From NCBI GenBank assembly GCA_016617855.1, contig JAECUM010004997.1, forward strand, positions 1 to 64,000: a stretch of 64,000 nt of DNA, given 5' to 3'. This stretch comes from Megalonaias nervosa (lineage: Eukaryota > Mollusca > Bivalvia > Unionida > Unionidae). Numbering within the stretch: position 1 is the stretch's first letter; each line of letters begins with the position of its first letter. The notes under the pieces were generated by a model. The model had not been told where the DNA came from. It made no database searches and saw only the letters and a list, made by a program, of their open reading frames with translations. A program made the position numbers and the translations under genes. Shown here in pieces: positions 13,572 through 28,500 of the stretch.

Positions 13572-16500
13572 CGTACATTTAGACATGTAATGGATAGGTA
13601 GCACCATCACCTGCCCACCTTCCACCATACATTTGAGCCCAATTTCCTACCTTACAACACACCCTGCCTTACATGACATATATTTTGTTGAGCCTAGCAC
13701 ATCAAGATGCACATTATACAGTTAATTTCCTATGAATAAATATTTATACTCTTAAAAACTTAAAATATCCATCTTGTTTAGAAGTTTAAGTATTGTTTTT
13801 TTTCACTGATGATCAGACTAACACTTGCAACTACTTATGTACCTGTTAAATGTTAGAATATTAGATGTGTATTATAACAACTTCATAGTTAATTTTACAT
13901 TTTGAATTTGTGTTTAGTGTGTGTATGTGTTGGCATTTCACTGCTGATGAACACAAATGTGAGTTGGTTGTTCTCTCAATCATTTGATGCCCAGACTTAC
14001 CATATGTCATCAGATCAGGTGGGATATTGATTGTGACAAGTGCAATACCCAGGTTGATGAATTATTATTGTGTGCCAAGACCAAAGGAACAGTGGCTCAT
14101 TTATGTGGCAAGTATAATAATGTAACTGATATGATGAAAGTTTGTAATTACCAATTTTTCAGGTGAACAATTCAACCTTGTCAGCAAATTTTAAATTTGT
14201 GGATGAGGAGTCAGGACTTGACCATTACAAGATTCAAGTATATGAGCTGAATGAGGGCTCCAGGCATCAAGTGTATCCAGGTAGATAAAGCAATAAGAAT
14301 AAAACCTATATACTGGTTAGCTCTTCTTGGCCTGTTATATTTAATATAATATTTGGCATATCACTTCTGATCATATTCAGTTTAACTAGTATGCAGTTTT
14401 AATTAGCATCTTACCTTGTTTTACTGAGCTGTAAAATACTTACTGGCACAAAGCAGAAGTCAATATCGATATTCTATGATTGAAATATAAGAATCTATTG
14501 AAGAAAACCAAAGTTCATAAATGTTTTATTATTGTCATACCATCTAAATACTGACACATAACAGTTCACAGGTGAATAATTCACTTGGGATTGTGACATG
14601 CTTCATTGGAACCATTATAGATGTAAGAATTTGTATAAGAATTTGATTGGTTCTTTTGATAGGAAAACCCATAAGCAAAACATAGCCTCAAATAAGTACA
14701 ATATGTCATTTTTATATGATTACTGTTAAACTCATAAGTTGTTCAGTCAATCAGAATTCAGAATAATGTTTATGAAAGTCCTAATTGGTTTGATTATCTT
14801 GAATGTGTATCACTTTTATGCTGACAATTACTGGAAATATAATTAGCAATGTTAAGGTGCTTTGTTAAAGTTTTGAAAATCGTAATTTCTTCTACATCAG
14901 TTGCTGTGTTCAACTTGAACTATGGTTGGGTATTACTACATATATAACAGTTGTACCTAAATATGTTAGGAATTCCTATATTTCATATGTAAGCAGAAAA
15001 TTTATAACTACAAATACATTACATTAAGTGAGACATTTTATATCTTGAATCACTTGTTTACATAAGTGAGTTCTGGCCTGATTTGATTTTGTGTTGTGAA
15101 CAGGTGTAAAATGTCAGAATTATATGTACCAATGGAGAACAGATTTTTCCTTCTTTCAGAAACAAATTACTGCATGTAATTCATAAATTTCCTAGCATAT
15201 GTATCACTCTCATGGCAGCAATTGCAGTTAAGTTGGCAGTATAATCAACATTGATAAGGTGCTTTAGTATGGCTATGAATGTCATTTTTTTTTCTGCAGG
15301 GCTGTTCCAAAAAAACATACTGTACTTGGGACCCTGGGAATGCACTTTCAGTGTGGAGTAGTCATTCATAGTTATAGTTTGTAATGTTGTTCATTTACAT
15401 GGGAGTTAAAAGAATACCCTGGCATACATTTTAATCAAAACTGCCTCCACTGTGTACCATGTATGTTTAATGGAATGGGCCTCATAAAAGACTGCATATG
15501 ATTCATAAATGTTTTTATTTAGAAACTGATCATTTAAGAATAAACTATGCTCAGATGTTTTCTGGAACACTTGGTAAACAATTAGAACTGACAGGTTTTG
15601 TCTATTGTTTAAAATTTGACATTGCAGCGAATGTTAGATGTTTGCTATGATTCCTTTCAGAATATTTATAAAGGGAAATCAGTCCTATATGTAACAGCTA
15701 ATCACTGGACCAAATAAATCTGTCTTTATTTACAATTTGTCATTATACATGGGCATCTGAAAATACATATGTAGAAGGAAAGTGCATGGATTAGAGTGAA
15801 TGTGATATCTCATGTAAAATGTAAAGCAAAGAAACATCACAGCATGACCACCAATTGTTATACCAAGTGTATAAGAAATATGGGATCAAAACAAAATGGT
15901 CGTATGTGTCATTATGCAGGTGGTTGCTATATACAGGCAGATTTTATCAGAAAAGATGGACATGCCTGAAAATGGTGGTTGCTAAGGACAAATGGATTCT
16001 GTATGCATGTGTTAGGTAAAGCAGGTGTATTCATCAAACTCCTCAACAAAAGTACATGTTCAGATACAAAGTTTGATAGCTTACAATAAGTAAGCTAATT
16101 GATATACCAGAGATTTCCAAGCAGCAATACATTTAGATACAGATTTCTATTAATGTGTGTTTATTTTGTTAATAAATGTTAGACTCAAGACAAAGGAAAT
16201 TTTGATTTTTAGTGAGCACTTAAATTGAGACTTCCATGAATACAGGGCCTAGACTTTAGCAATAAATGCTTGTACATTTCTTATTTAATGAAATCTAATT
16301 CATTTATCAATCTTTTGATTTTTAAACATTCAGTGCATATAAATGTAATTATGTGACATAGTCATGTCCATAGTATCTCTTTTGATCTACTGAAGATACT
16401 TTCATAAAATTTTCTGTAAGTATATGTTATGACTGGACACTGGGTTCTGTACTGCAGCCTAATGCCCTCTGCCTCAAAACCAAAGACTCAGCAAGGGAAA

Positions 16501-19500
16501 ATGTAATCCTGTGAAATGTGCCCTTGTATGGAGTGTACATGCATGGCTTGTAACTTTGTAAAAGTTAGGGAGATTTTCAGACAACTTTGCCCTTGTATAT
16601 CTCATGACTATATGGCATGGCAGGTCCCATAGCCATGTCCTCAGTCTCAGGGTAAGGGATAAGACAAGTTAGTGGCCTGTTTCTTTATCCGGGCAGTCAG
16701 TTTCTAGCCAGTACAAATATTTTGGTGAAACTTTACCAGGTCAATACCGTATTATGCAATATTCCATTCCCTCAGCAGTCAAACTCACAAAAGACACAAA
16801 ATGGGTGTATTGTGTGACATTTGAAGACTATTGTTCAAATTTGTTTTCTGTCTTCCTTTAATGTGTTTTCTCTCTTCTGTATGTTTTCTCACTGCCAGAA
16901 TAGCACAGATGAAAGGTATTAGTCAAATGGACTTCAGTGTCATATAATGTAGATGTGTGTGTGTAGTATCATTTAATGTGATTTCCATCTTTTTAATCAT
17001 CATTTGATGATTTGTTTTCAGCACATGATGGTTCCTGGGTAGAAATGAAGAATGATACCAGTATAACTTCATACACCCAGACTGGACTTCACCTATCAGC
17101 TGGTGCTCACTACAGCTTGCGAGTAGGGGCAGTGAATCAAGCTGGCTTTATTGCAGCATATGATACAAATGGGGTTGTTGTAGACAACACCCCACCTATT
17201 GTAAGTTTCACCTTGAATATTGAAAATACATTGTGTGACATATATTAATTTTTACACCTGTGTTGCAAACCAAGAACCAATCCATCTAGATGTAAGATAC
17301 TACTCTTTATTATATATATTTTCATAATTGACTTTCATTAGAATATTTATAAATGCCTTATCCACTCCAAGCATAGATTTAGTTGTGTTTAATGAGTTCA
17401 TATAATTCATACTGCATAATACACAAAATGCATATATACCTCTATGACCTGTGTGTAAAATAGACAAACCCTCTTGTATGTTCTTAAGAAATTTTACTAC
17501 CAGCTCTCTTTGTTCAAGCTGTACAAGATACAGCTGATATTTACTGTAATTGACAGATGTTTGTGATGTTACCTTTAGGTTGATGAATATTCAATTATTG
17601 TAAAGAATTGCCCCCCCCCCCCTTTCTGCAGATGTCATTTAAAAAAATAGATGTAGCTATGTGAACTTCTGGAATGTTCATGTTGTCTTTAAAATCAGAG
17701 ATTTTCTTTTGAAAATTTTAGGACATTAAAAGAAGCAAATATTTGCTTATAGTGAAAAGTTTGTGAAATTTAGATTCAAACAATTATACCAACTGTTTTG
17801 TATTTGTAAATCTGATAGAGTATAATGGTGATCGACCATTGGTTCACCAAGCTGCTTGATATTCAGGCAGGTTTAGCACAGTGGCTAATTTAGATATATA
17901 AACAATATTTCAAGATTAATAATGTACTGCATGAAATCTGCATAAAATATCTTTGCAGTTTTAAGTTATTGTAGTTATGGTTCTTTTTCTACAGATTCAT
18001 TGGATCCATGTTGGCGTGATGGCAGGAGAAGATGAAGATGTTGTGGATCATTATGTGTATCAGTCGGACCACACTGGCATCAAAATCTCATGGTTTACCT
18101 CGGACCATGAGTCTGGAATAGAGGGTGCCATGGTTGCTGTTGGTACAGAAGAAGGTGAGGGGTTGTTATTTGTTCTGGAATATTCTGAATATTATTTTTT
18201 TTCTCCAAGATATTCGCTAATTGGTACCACAGCCATTGTGTACAGGTTGTACAAGTAGTCATTTTGTTGTTTATTCATAAGGTACCAAGTAATTAAAGGA
18301 CATAAAATATATCCAGTGCTTTTCTGGAATTACTTTCATTTTTAGAAAGCATCTTTAAAAAAAATATACTCATTAGGTCTCTAAGAATTTAAAAATAGAG
18401 ATTGTCTTATATATGCACTTTTAATGTCCTAAATCACAGTATTTAATTCATCTTACAATCTTAGCAAATCTTTAATTTCACAATGTATAAGCAACATAAA
18501 ATGTTAGCAAATTACCGATGAATGAAAATGGTAATTTTTCTGCACAGTCCAATTAAATGCAGTGCACTTGCATTATGTGCCATGTAAATAAATATGTTGC
18601 TTTATTCCAAAACAATAAGGACTTTAAAACTGGAAATAAAATCAACCACTATTTCAGTACAGTTGTAAACACAACAACATTCCAGTTTTGAATAACTACA
18701 AAATAGTGGCTAATCATATCTGGTTTCAGAACCAACTGTCCATCATCTGCATATGTAACATACCCATGATTTTTTTATTGCAAACTTTTTATTGTGAATA
18801 AAAGTTTATGCAAAAATTAGTTTGCTTGCAGAATTCAGTATAATATGACTGTCAGTATTTTAGGGAATTTGTCACCTCTGCTAAGAGGACAGGACATAGA
18901 AATGGTCTCTGGACATCCATCTACACTACCATCCACCATACGAATTCTCTAGCATACCCATTTGTTGTCTCACCTGCATAAACATCGTGAAATATAATAG
19001 TAATAGGCACTTTTCTACTGACACCCATGGCAACAATGTTAAAGTTTTGTGTTAAAGGTTTTTAAAGTTACATATCTTGTACATTAGTTGCTGTGTTGGA
19101 CTGAAACTCTTTTAATGTTACTATAAGTCTAATGATTATGCTATGATTTGCCTGTCTTGCCTGCTTAAGCATCATGGTAAACAATGTTCTATACTTACAT
19201 TTTTGAAAGTCACGCATCTTCAGTGGCTAAATTCAGTTTATCCTTAGTATAATATTGCTATTGATCTACAGATTATATGCTGATATGCTAAGATTGCCTG
19301 TGTTGCTTGTCTCACTTACTTGATCAGAAATTTTAGTTCAACATTAAAAACAATATATAAGTCCTGTGTTAAAGTTTTTGAAAATCACACAACAAGAACT
19401 GAAACTGTTACAGTATTGTGATGGGACTTAAAGTAATAACCCAATATGCTAGGAGTTTCTGTTTTGCCTGTCTCACCTACTTAAGCAGAAAGTATGTTTG

Positions 19501-22500
19501 ATCTTGTAAGCAGTGTTAATGTTTTGTGTAAACCTCTCTGAAAGTCAAAAATACCCTCTAAAGCAGCTGCTGATTTCAACTAAAACATTAGGATAATACA
19601 GTGTGACACTGCTATAACACGGTAGTTGGGAGCCATAGAACCCGACCGTGTTACAGACCGAACCGTGTTATAAGCAGCCAGGTCAGTTAGCTGAAGAAAA
19701 TGATGCATGTACTCGAATAAATGGGCGGGGGCAGGGGGAGGGGAGGGGTAGGTAATAAATGCGGATGCAAAAATACATGCTTCATTGGCACAGTTATTGT
19801 CTTAAATTGATGTATATTAAATGAGAAATACACCTGTAGTGTAAACAGAAGGCATATATAATATTTTACTTTATTCAGAGAACCAAGCAATGGTACATAT
19901 ACGTGTATACTGTTTATATATACATGTCTAATGTATAGCAATGAATAAAGTATCAACACCATGTACTCACCCGCGAATCACGTCACATACATTGAATTCA
20001 CAATACAAGTAATTCCATCGAAAATATGCACACACACAGATTTAAAATATTCAATAACTTTGTCACAGGTCATATAGGTCTGAATTCAGTGGAAAAAAAT
20101 GACACAATCACGTAACGAATGATGAAGCACATTTACTTTTCAGTACGTCCCAAAGTTGTTAAAAGTTTGCGTTTTAAGCGCCCTCGGTAGAGTTCATAAG
20201 CATAAACTTTTTTCCTTTAAAAAGGAAACTTTCACAGCACAGTAAAAGTGTTCCAGTCACTTTGGAAGATGAAACATTTCATCAGATTCCATTGCTTTTA
20301 TTTAAGTTTGGTACTGACTTCCTTCGAAGAAAGGTTCTTGTTTTTATTGAAGATTGTAGTCAGCTTTCTTTGATGAAGGGTGCATGCATTATTGAAGTCA
20401 CCGCTAAAGGACAGCTTTGGAGAACCAAACAAATGCCCATTTCTTATTGTGGCGGCAACATAAAAAAATTGTATTGCATGATTGCGACTGATTTTTTTTC
20501 CCCATTTGCTTAGTACATTTTCATAACAATCGGTGCTTCAAAAGTGAAGTTTTCTTTGAAATTTCAGCTACTATTCTATCTGGGTACATTTTTTAAAAAA
20601 ATGAATTGGCCGTCCTATGGTCAGCTGTAGTTAATGTTTCTCTCTGCCTATTGAATAGAAAAGTGAGGGCTTGGTTGTTTTTTTTGTTGTTTTTTTTTAC
20701 ATTTGTGGTAGTGGAGTGATGCTGCCTTCCACGCATGCGTCAGAAACTTAAAAGAAAGGGTCAATCAACGATAGAGACACATATGTTCTGGTCTGATGAC
20801 AGGGATTACTACAGAAAATGTGAATGTTCTGAAGGATTTAATTCTGAGTGAAGAGAAGACGAATTTTTCTAACCATCCACATACAGATGTCAGTCAATGT
20901 AAATATATTAATTACTAGCAAGCAGCCGAAAATCCGACGAAAGATAGATTATGAGATAATACCTCGTCCAGTTGATCTCCGCTACCAGAAATGTAAATCT
21001 GGAAAAAGAGAATATCTCAAAACATACAGTACTCATGCTAGATGTCAACATAAGTGGATTATGATATAACAGTGCACTGTTAAGATGGTTTGTCAATATG
21101 GGCAAAGAATTTGTTTATGTAACAATAGATAAATTTCAGTGCATTTTGTATCAACTTTGCAGCTTCCTTTCATGGGGCCTCTGAATTTCTCCACTCCAAA
21201 CCAATGGTTGTATATACAAGTTTAAACAGCCAACAATGCTGCAAATAAAAAAATTGCCAGATGGTATATTTTGCTGCCAATAAGGAAACAAAAATGCAAT
21301 TTGCGACATTGGTGAAGCCCTGCGCGATTCCTGAATAAACTCTGTACACATTATTTTTCTTACCTTTAGGTAGAAAAGTTTTTTTTGCGTATGAAAAAAT
21401 GCATATAAAATTTCAGGATCCATGCCACGATCGTCTTGTATTATTCATACGCGATCTCTTCCTTAAAATGATAATAAACTTTTGGGGGGGGGGTTTGTAC
21501 TTTAAAGAAAGAATTTTTTTTCGTGTATGAGAAAAATACATGTATATGAAATTTTGGGAGCCACACCACGACCATGCTATATCCGAATTCGTGTTATAAC
21601 AGAGCATGCTATAGCGGGGTCACACTGTATTACTATAGATCTAAAGTTTATAAGCTGATATGCATGGATTTCCTGTCTTGTCTCTCACACATACTGAAAC
21701 ATCATGAACAACAATGTTAAAGTTGAGTGTAAAAGTTTATGAATAACAGATACAATAGCTTTGCATAAAAGCATATGGATGTAGTTGAGACATCACATTT
21801 CAAGAAATCTTGTTATGAGATTTTAACCAAATATGCTATGAAGCTTTGTCTCAACAACAGCTCAGATGAGTGCAGTGATGATCATTGTCTGTGAAAAAAG
21901 TTATTTCTTTAAGTTGTGTCCCATGATCTTAGCATGGGCACTGCTAATATGGGACCTTCTGGACTTTCTAGCTTCCACATATATAATTAGATTTCACCTA
22001 AAAAGAAGCTTCATTTCAACAAGAGCTCATATTCCTTAGATTCCTGACTGGACCTTCTTAGCATTGAGTTTTCATGTTTACAACCTAGTAGACACTTTAG
22101 TTTCTGCATTTAGTATTAAATATCAATCAAAATGGGCTGTCAAGCTTTAACTTAGATGAGCTCAAACAAGTTTATTGATGAGCCTATCCTGCATTTACTT
22201 TTAGAGTTATGGTCCTTTATCATTCTAGTGTAGACACTGTTAGAGCACAGCCTTGTGAACAGTTAATAAAAGAACTCAGTCAACAAGCTTCAGAAAATTA
22301 AACCCATCATTGGAGAGTGGCAGCTGTCATACAGATCAGATTGCAGGGATAAGGTGGTATTGTGCCACTCCCATACAGAACATGCATACTTGACCTATGC
22401 ATACCAAAGAGTGAAGTTTGACTTGAGAGCAAAAACATACTTGAATAAATTGTACTATTTAAAACATTGCAGTTTATATAACAAATCTTGACCTGTATTC

Positions 22501-25500
22501 TAGGGATTTATATTTTCACCTGTATCTTTTATTCTCTATATCTTTTAAACACTTTTAACCTCTTTACATTTCTCTTTATTTTCTAGCACTATATGTTAAT
22601 ATTTATTTTAAAGAGTTTGTCTTCCTTAATTTTTGGGGTCCACTTTTACCTTTTCAGAATTAAATCAGCACTATATAATCTTGATTGTCCTGATATGCTG
22701 TTACATTCCTATATTCTAGCTTCCAGTTTTATACTAGATTTCAAAGTTTCTGTGAAGCTTCACCTTAGCAGGTGCACCAGCTAATATAGTGATGAACATG
22801 TGCCACATATTTTGTACAGTTATGTAGCTTGAACATATTTTGTACAGTTATGTCCCTTGAAGTACATGCCTAGACATTGCTAATTCACAGCCTTGTGAAC
22901 ACTCGGGATTCCACACTTGTCAGCATATATGACTTATTACACTTTCATAATACACCAAGTTCGTAATTTCCTCCAGCATTCTGGTGACAGACAGAAGAGG
23001 ACAATGGCCATACTAGTGTAAATGTCTGGTCTTGATGAAGAATTTTTCAATATATATTATCTGCACTTGCTAACATTTACGACATCAGTACATAATATTT
23101 CTTCTGTTTCAGGTGCCTATGACTGATAATATTTTTTACATCCTATTTCAGTTATCTTCATCCATTAATACCAGGTGTTATGTCACTGAGGACACACACA
23201 CACTTTTAAACACTTTTTTTTATTTATTTTTTTACATATCCAGGACTAGGGCCTCATGTGTCTATGCGTTGTAAGGACTCGCCTTTACATTTCACTCACA
23301 CATCTCAGCTCTGTCTTCATGAGTTCACATCTCAGCTCAATCAATATGGGTGTGTGAGAAAATTTGCCAGTAGACTCCAATAGGTCAGTAGGTCCTCCCA
23401 GGGTCTTTCCTCCAACAAACATACTGATGGTCATGTATGGCCTATCATGTGCTGAGAAATGGTTTTAAAACCCCACAAACAAATATATACAGGACCACTG
23501 AATTGATACAGCACTATATATGTTGTTTTTACATCACTAAATAGCAGTTATTCTAAAAAGCATGCATAATGGTTAATAAATTCTTTATGCCAGTTAACAA
23601 ACTTGATTTTTCAAGACTCTGTTCATTCAGGGCAGAGCAATATCATGGGTTGGACATATCTGGAAGGTGATCTGAGAGACTACTATATTGAGAACCTGAA
23701 CCTACAGACTACCAATGAAATACTGAAGTCCCCAATGTACTATGTGTCAGTAAAGACTAAGAATGGTGCTGGACAGTATTCTTCAGTGAAAACTTCACAC
23801 CCATTAATTGTTGTCCCGGAGGATGTCACAGGTAAATTTTGACATACATGTACATTAATAATAATAATAATCATAATAATAAAGACCTTATTTAAGTTTA
23901 GGGCACAATTAGTTGCATGGAACTAATCCTTGTTGTGGTACTCTGTTATATGTATCTTTACATACATAATACACAGAATAATAAAAAGCAATGATAGTAA
24001 TCTACATTTAGAGAGACAACAAAGTGGAAGGTTTAAGAATTTATACTTTAAGTTGTAATGTAGTTGTCAAATCAGAACAGGTTCTGCCTTTCATCTAGTT
24101 AATTAGATTATAATTCAATCCATTTACATTTCTAATTTCTATAGTTTATCTTTGGATTCTGTTCCAAATTGGTGGCCACAAATATTGAAAACTTTTTTTT
24201 TAAGAAATATTTATTTGATTTTGCAATGGAAAGGTGGTTAGCTGTATTTAATCTCAAATTGGGAGTGTTGCCTTGTTTTCAAGCTTGAAACTGAGTTATG
24301 GATCCATATTATTTTTAAACTTTTTGCAGAAGTTTAACCTTTCTCAAAATTGTTTGTTCACTTAAATTCACATTTTAATATATTACATTTGGGATGTTTT
24401 CAGCATTATCTAGGATGAGTCCACAAGTTCATGTTTCCAAGCAGAATAAATTCATAAATATTCATGTCAGAAGTGTTCCTCAAATAACATTTCAGTAATC
24501 GAGGTATGGTTGTATATAGCTTTTGTAATATACATTGTCGCTGAAAAGAGAAATCAGCTTAGGACAAATCAGGACTTTTGCAAACTTTGATCAGTAGTTT
24601 TAGCTTCAGAAGAGGGAGGATTTTCAAAGAGAATGGTAAACTTTTCCTTGTGGACCATGTTTTAAATTTTTTTATCCCAGTGAGGTCCCATAATGATGCA
24701 TAATGTCATTCTTGCCACTTTATCAGATTTTAAAATCAGCTTTATGAGAAGGGCAGAATGTATATTTATGTCCTTTGAACTTAAGTCCAACCACTGAAAT
24801 TCCCATTTCCATCCAACATTGAATTTTTTGTGGTATTTTGGTTGCTTCGATTTTAGCCTTTTAGCATTGGGAAGATAATGCTCACTTAGACATCTCAACA
24901 TACTTTAAATACCAAAGCCAGACCAGCCCTGTTTTATGCTGATTGAGCTCTTCCATAATAAATTAATCTCTAAATCTCTATAATCCTATCAGCATTGCTG
25001 CAGATAACAGATAGTATAATCCACGCTGACAAACTTGAAACATTGAAGCCAATCTACCCAGCCAAGAGAATCAAAGGAATATTTTTTATTGTTTTATACT
25101 GCTTGAAATGTAAACTAAATCATCCTGTCCTGCTATTAAGCCAGTTCACAGTCCTGTGATCATAGGCAGTATTACTGTAAATATACTACAATAGAAACAA
25201 AGTGCAAAAAAAAACATATATATTTTTCAAAAATAATTTTGCTTACATGGGAGATTTATGTGACAGGAAGAATAGGACACCTTTCATCTCGGGAGGAAAA
25301 CCTTCCCATCTGAGAGGTTAACATGTATGAATATGTTAACATATGTTTAGTTGATAGATATGGCATTATCTTGCTTATTAACCACAGCCATGAACTGATT
25401 TTATGACACATGACTTGAATTTGTTCATTCATTTGCAAATTGTAGTCCACTTTCACTCTAAGGATTTGTCATGGGTAACCATTTGTAGACAAATTTCATT

Positions 25501-28500
25501 CAACTTAAGATTCAAATTGTTATATTCCAATTTTACTCTCTTTTGTTGGGTAGTAATTGTTAATACTTGAGTCTTGTCTGTGTTTGCCTCAAATCCATTT
25601 TCATTTTACCAAGAATATGTTCTAAGTAAGGCTATCAGAAGAGAGACCTCTAGGTCTGATTTGTGCTGTGTGAAATCTGATAGAGTGGTGTCATCTGCAT
25701 AGAGATTAGTGGATGAAATACAGTTACCTATTTTGGTAAATGTTCAATTTATTGATAAGAATACAATGATCAAAAGCTTTTTTAGATCAATTAGTATTGA
25801 TCCAACTAATTTCCCTTGATCTAAGGCAGTAATCTATCTATTATGGAGACCAAAGCTGTCTCACAGAAGTGGTTTTCAATGAATCCTGATTGATTTGGTG
25901 AGTTTAGTTATAGGTTGCAAGGTATTTCAAAAATTCTCATGAACATGTTTTTCAAGTAGTTTGGACAGAGATGGTGACATAGTATGAATCTGTTGATACT
26001 GACTACTTCTTTGCTGCCCAACTCATGAATAGGGGTGACTTTTTTGCCAATTTCCATGCCTAGGGAAACATGAAGGTGGATTACACATGTAAGCTGTGCT
26101 CTCAAAAACAATATTTGCAGCCATAAGGGAACATGGTCCAATATTATCTAGGCTTGTTGCTTTCATTGTCTCGATAGTTTGCAAGGTATGCATGCATACA
26201 TACATAAATACATGTATATAAATGCATACACACACATACATAAATGCATACACACATACATAACTACATGTACAAGCTCATTACATGCATGACCATGTAT
26301 ATACTTGCATAGACATCCTCAGACACACAGACAGATGAATCCAAAAAATAATAATAGTAATAATATTTTTGATAAGGCTCATCTCTAACAGGGTCAAGAT
26401 ATATTATTTTTTTCTAGAAAATCAAAATAATTCTTACAAGCATGACAGAAATGAAGAAACCTTCTAAACAATAGTTCTCTTAGTGTAGGTTAAATAAACT
26501 GAATCTGTAACAAATTGCAATACTGCGTTTGTCATTATTTGAAATTTCTTCTTGCCATTGGTATTGTTTCATATTAATACTGTTGACTGACATGTCTTTG
26601 CATAATACATCTTTCTTATTTGCTTTAAAATATTTTACTTTAATTGCTACAGAATGAAAATATTTGACTATACTTGCTACAGAATGAAAATATTTGACTG
26701 TACTTGTTACAGAATGAAAATATTCAACTGTACTTGCTACGGAATGAAAATATTTGACTGTACTTTCTTGTTTGCTTGAAAATATTTGACTGTACTTTTA
26801 CAGAATGAAAATATTTGACTCTACTTGCTGCAGAATGAATTTCTCTTGTCATAGAGTGAAAGGTGCAAATATCACAATAATTTCTGGCTTTGCATTGTTT
26901 CATGTTGAACAGTTTGTTGGACATTGCACAGAGTCATAAAAGACTTTAAACTTGAGTCATCCCAATGATAGAGCTGGTATTAGGCTGATAACATGGATAA
27001 CAAAGCATGATTTTATGATTTCTGTCTTGCCCGCATTAGTGAGAAAGAAAGACATGCTAGTCACTTTTCCAGTTTTGTTTAAAGATTTTTGTTCGCATAT
27101 ATTTCTTTAAACCATTGTTATCGGGCTAGGTATGAAGGATTATGAAGCTAATTCAAGTTCATTATGTGACACTCACTTGCCCTGAGACCTTGGGGTCAAG
27201 ATCAGAGTAATAGAAAATTTGTATTGAGCTTTTGGTTAAAGGTTTTCTTTGATGTTATGTTTCCTAAAATCCTTGATGGATTGGGTAAAATCATGAAATC
27301 AATCAATATGAAGCTAGACAATCCATACCTGTTAGCCATTTTAACCTGAGGGTCAAAATCATAGTCATAGAAGATTTGTATTACAATTTGGATTCTGTTC
27401 ATTCTTAGAATGATTCATACTTAAGAAAAATAATTCATTTTGCAACACACTTGCATGACACTTTGATCTTATCGTCAGCGTCACAGGCATAAGATATGTG
27501 TATTCAGGTTTGGGTTAGAACTTTTTCCATGTTTTGGTTCTTTGTACACTTGGAATGAATCATTTTGAACTTTCAATTCTAAATGACACTTGCTCAACCT
27601 TTTAACCTTGGAATCAATGTCATATGTTCTACAGAAATGTTTTGATCATTGTCTTCTTGTAGTTATTAAGAACCTTTATGAAACCAAAGAATGGAATAGA
27701 CAAAAATCACTTAAATATCATTAATATTGCAGATACTTTGCAGTGTTACTTTATAATGATCTCAAAATATTTCAGTTTCATTGTCAGGATATTTCTGCTT
27801 GGTTTGCTCAATTTATATGAAGTCAATGGATTTGTGTGATATTTTATACATAACAGGCATTGTGATCGATGGCCCATCCTTTGGCATTGAATATGACGTC
27901 GACTATCAGTCAGACATGAGTACCATCACTGTGGCATTCTCTGGCTTTGAAAGCAGTCAGCATGGTATTATGGGCTTTGAGTGGGCTATTGGCACATTGG
28001 CAGGTGGGGAGGATATCCAGCCATATATAGATACTGGAATTGTCCATACAGAGACAGATGATGTGGCAGGAGATGGTAAATTCTTTCTTAATAATAAACC
28101 ACATGCAATTTGTTTATTGTATTGCATACATCAATCATAGTAGAATGCAACTATAGGCATCGCATACATGCAATAAGTCGTATCAGTTATAATTGCTCTG
28201 TATGCTAGTATATAATTGGAAAGCTCTTCTATTGTTTGAGTGTGTATGGTAATTGACTTCTCTTCCAGAAAACTCTGGCATAATTGATGAGAAATTACTG
28301 GGCATCTGTATTGGATTTCCAGGACACTCCAGGAAATATAGGAGAAATTACATTGGTATCACTTTTCAAGTTGCAACTGCAGCTTAGACAGCTATTATAA
28401 GATTTTATGTTAAATTTCATATTTGAAGTTGAGAAGGGTTATAGCAGAGAAACATGATTTGCTCACACAGTCTAGAAAAAAGTATTTTGAACTGTTGCCT

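Noticed and set aside
20262..21105. Frames inside the pogo-like element as a transposase
   Set aside because: No CENP-B-type helix-turn-helix or DDE motif could be seen, unlike the element at 38465-39880.
23616..23630. Upstream acceptor for exon 7 as the main site
   Set aside because: It breaks the GTxxGxxxI spacing found in the other modules; kept only as an alternative.
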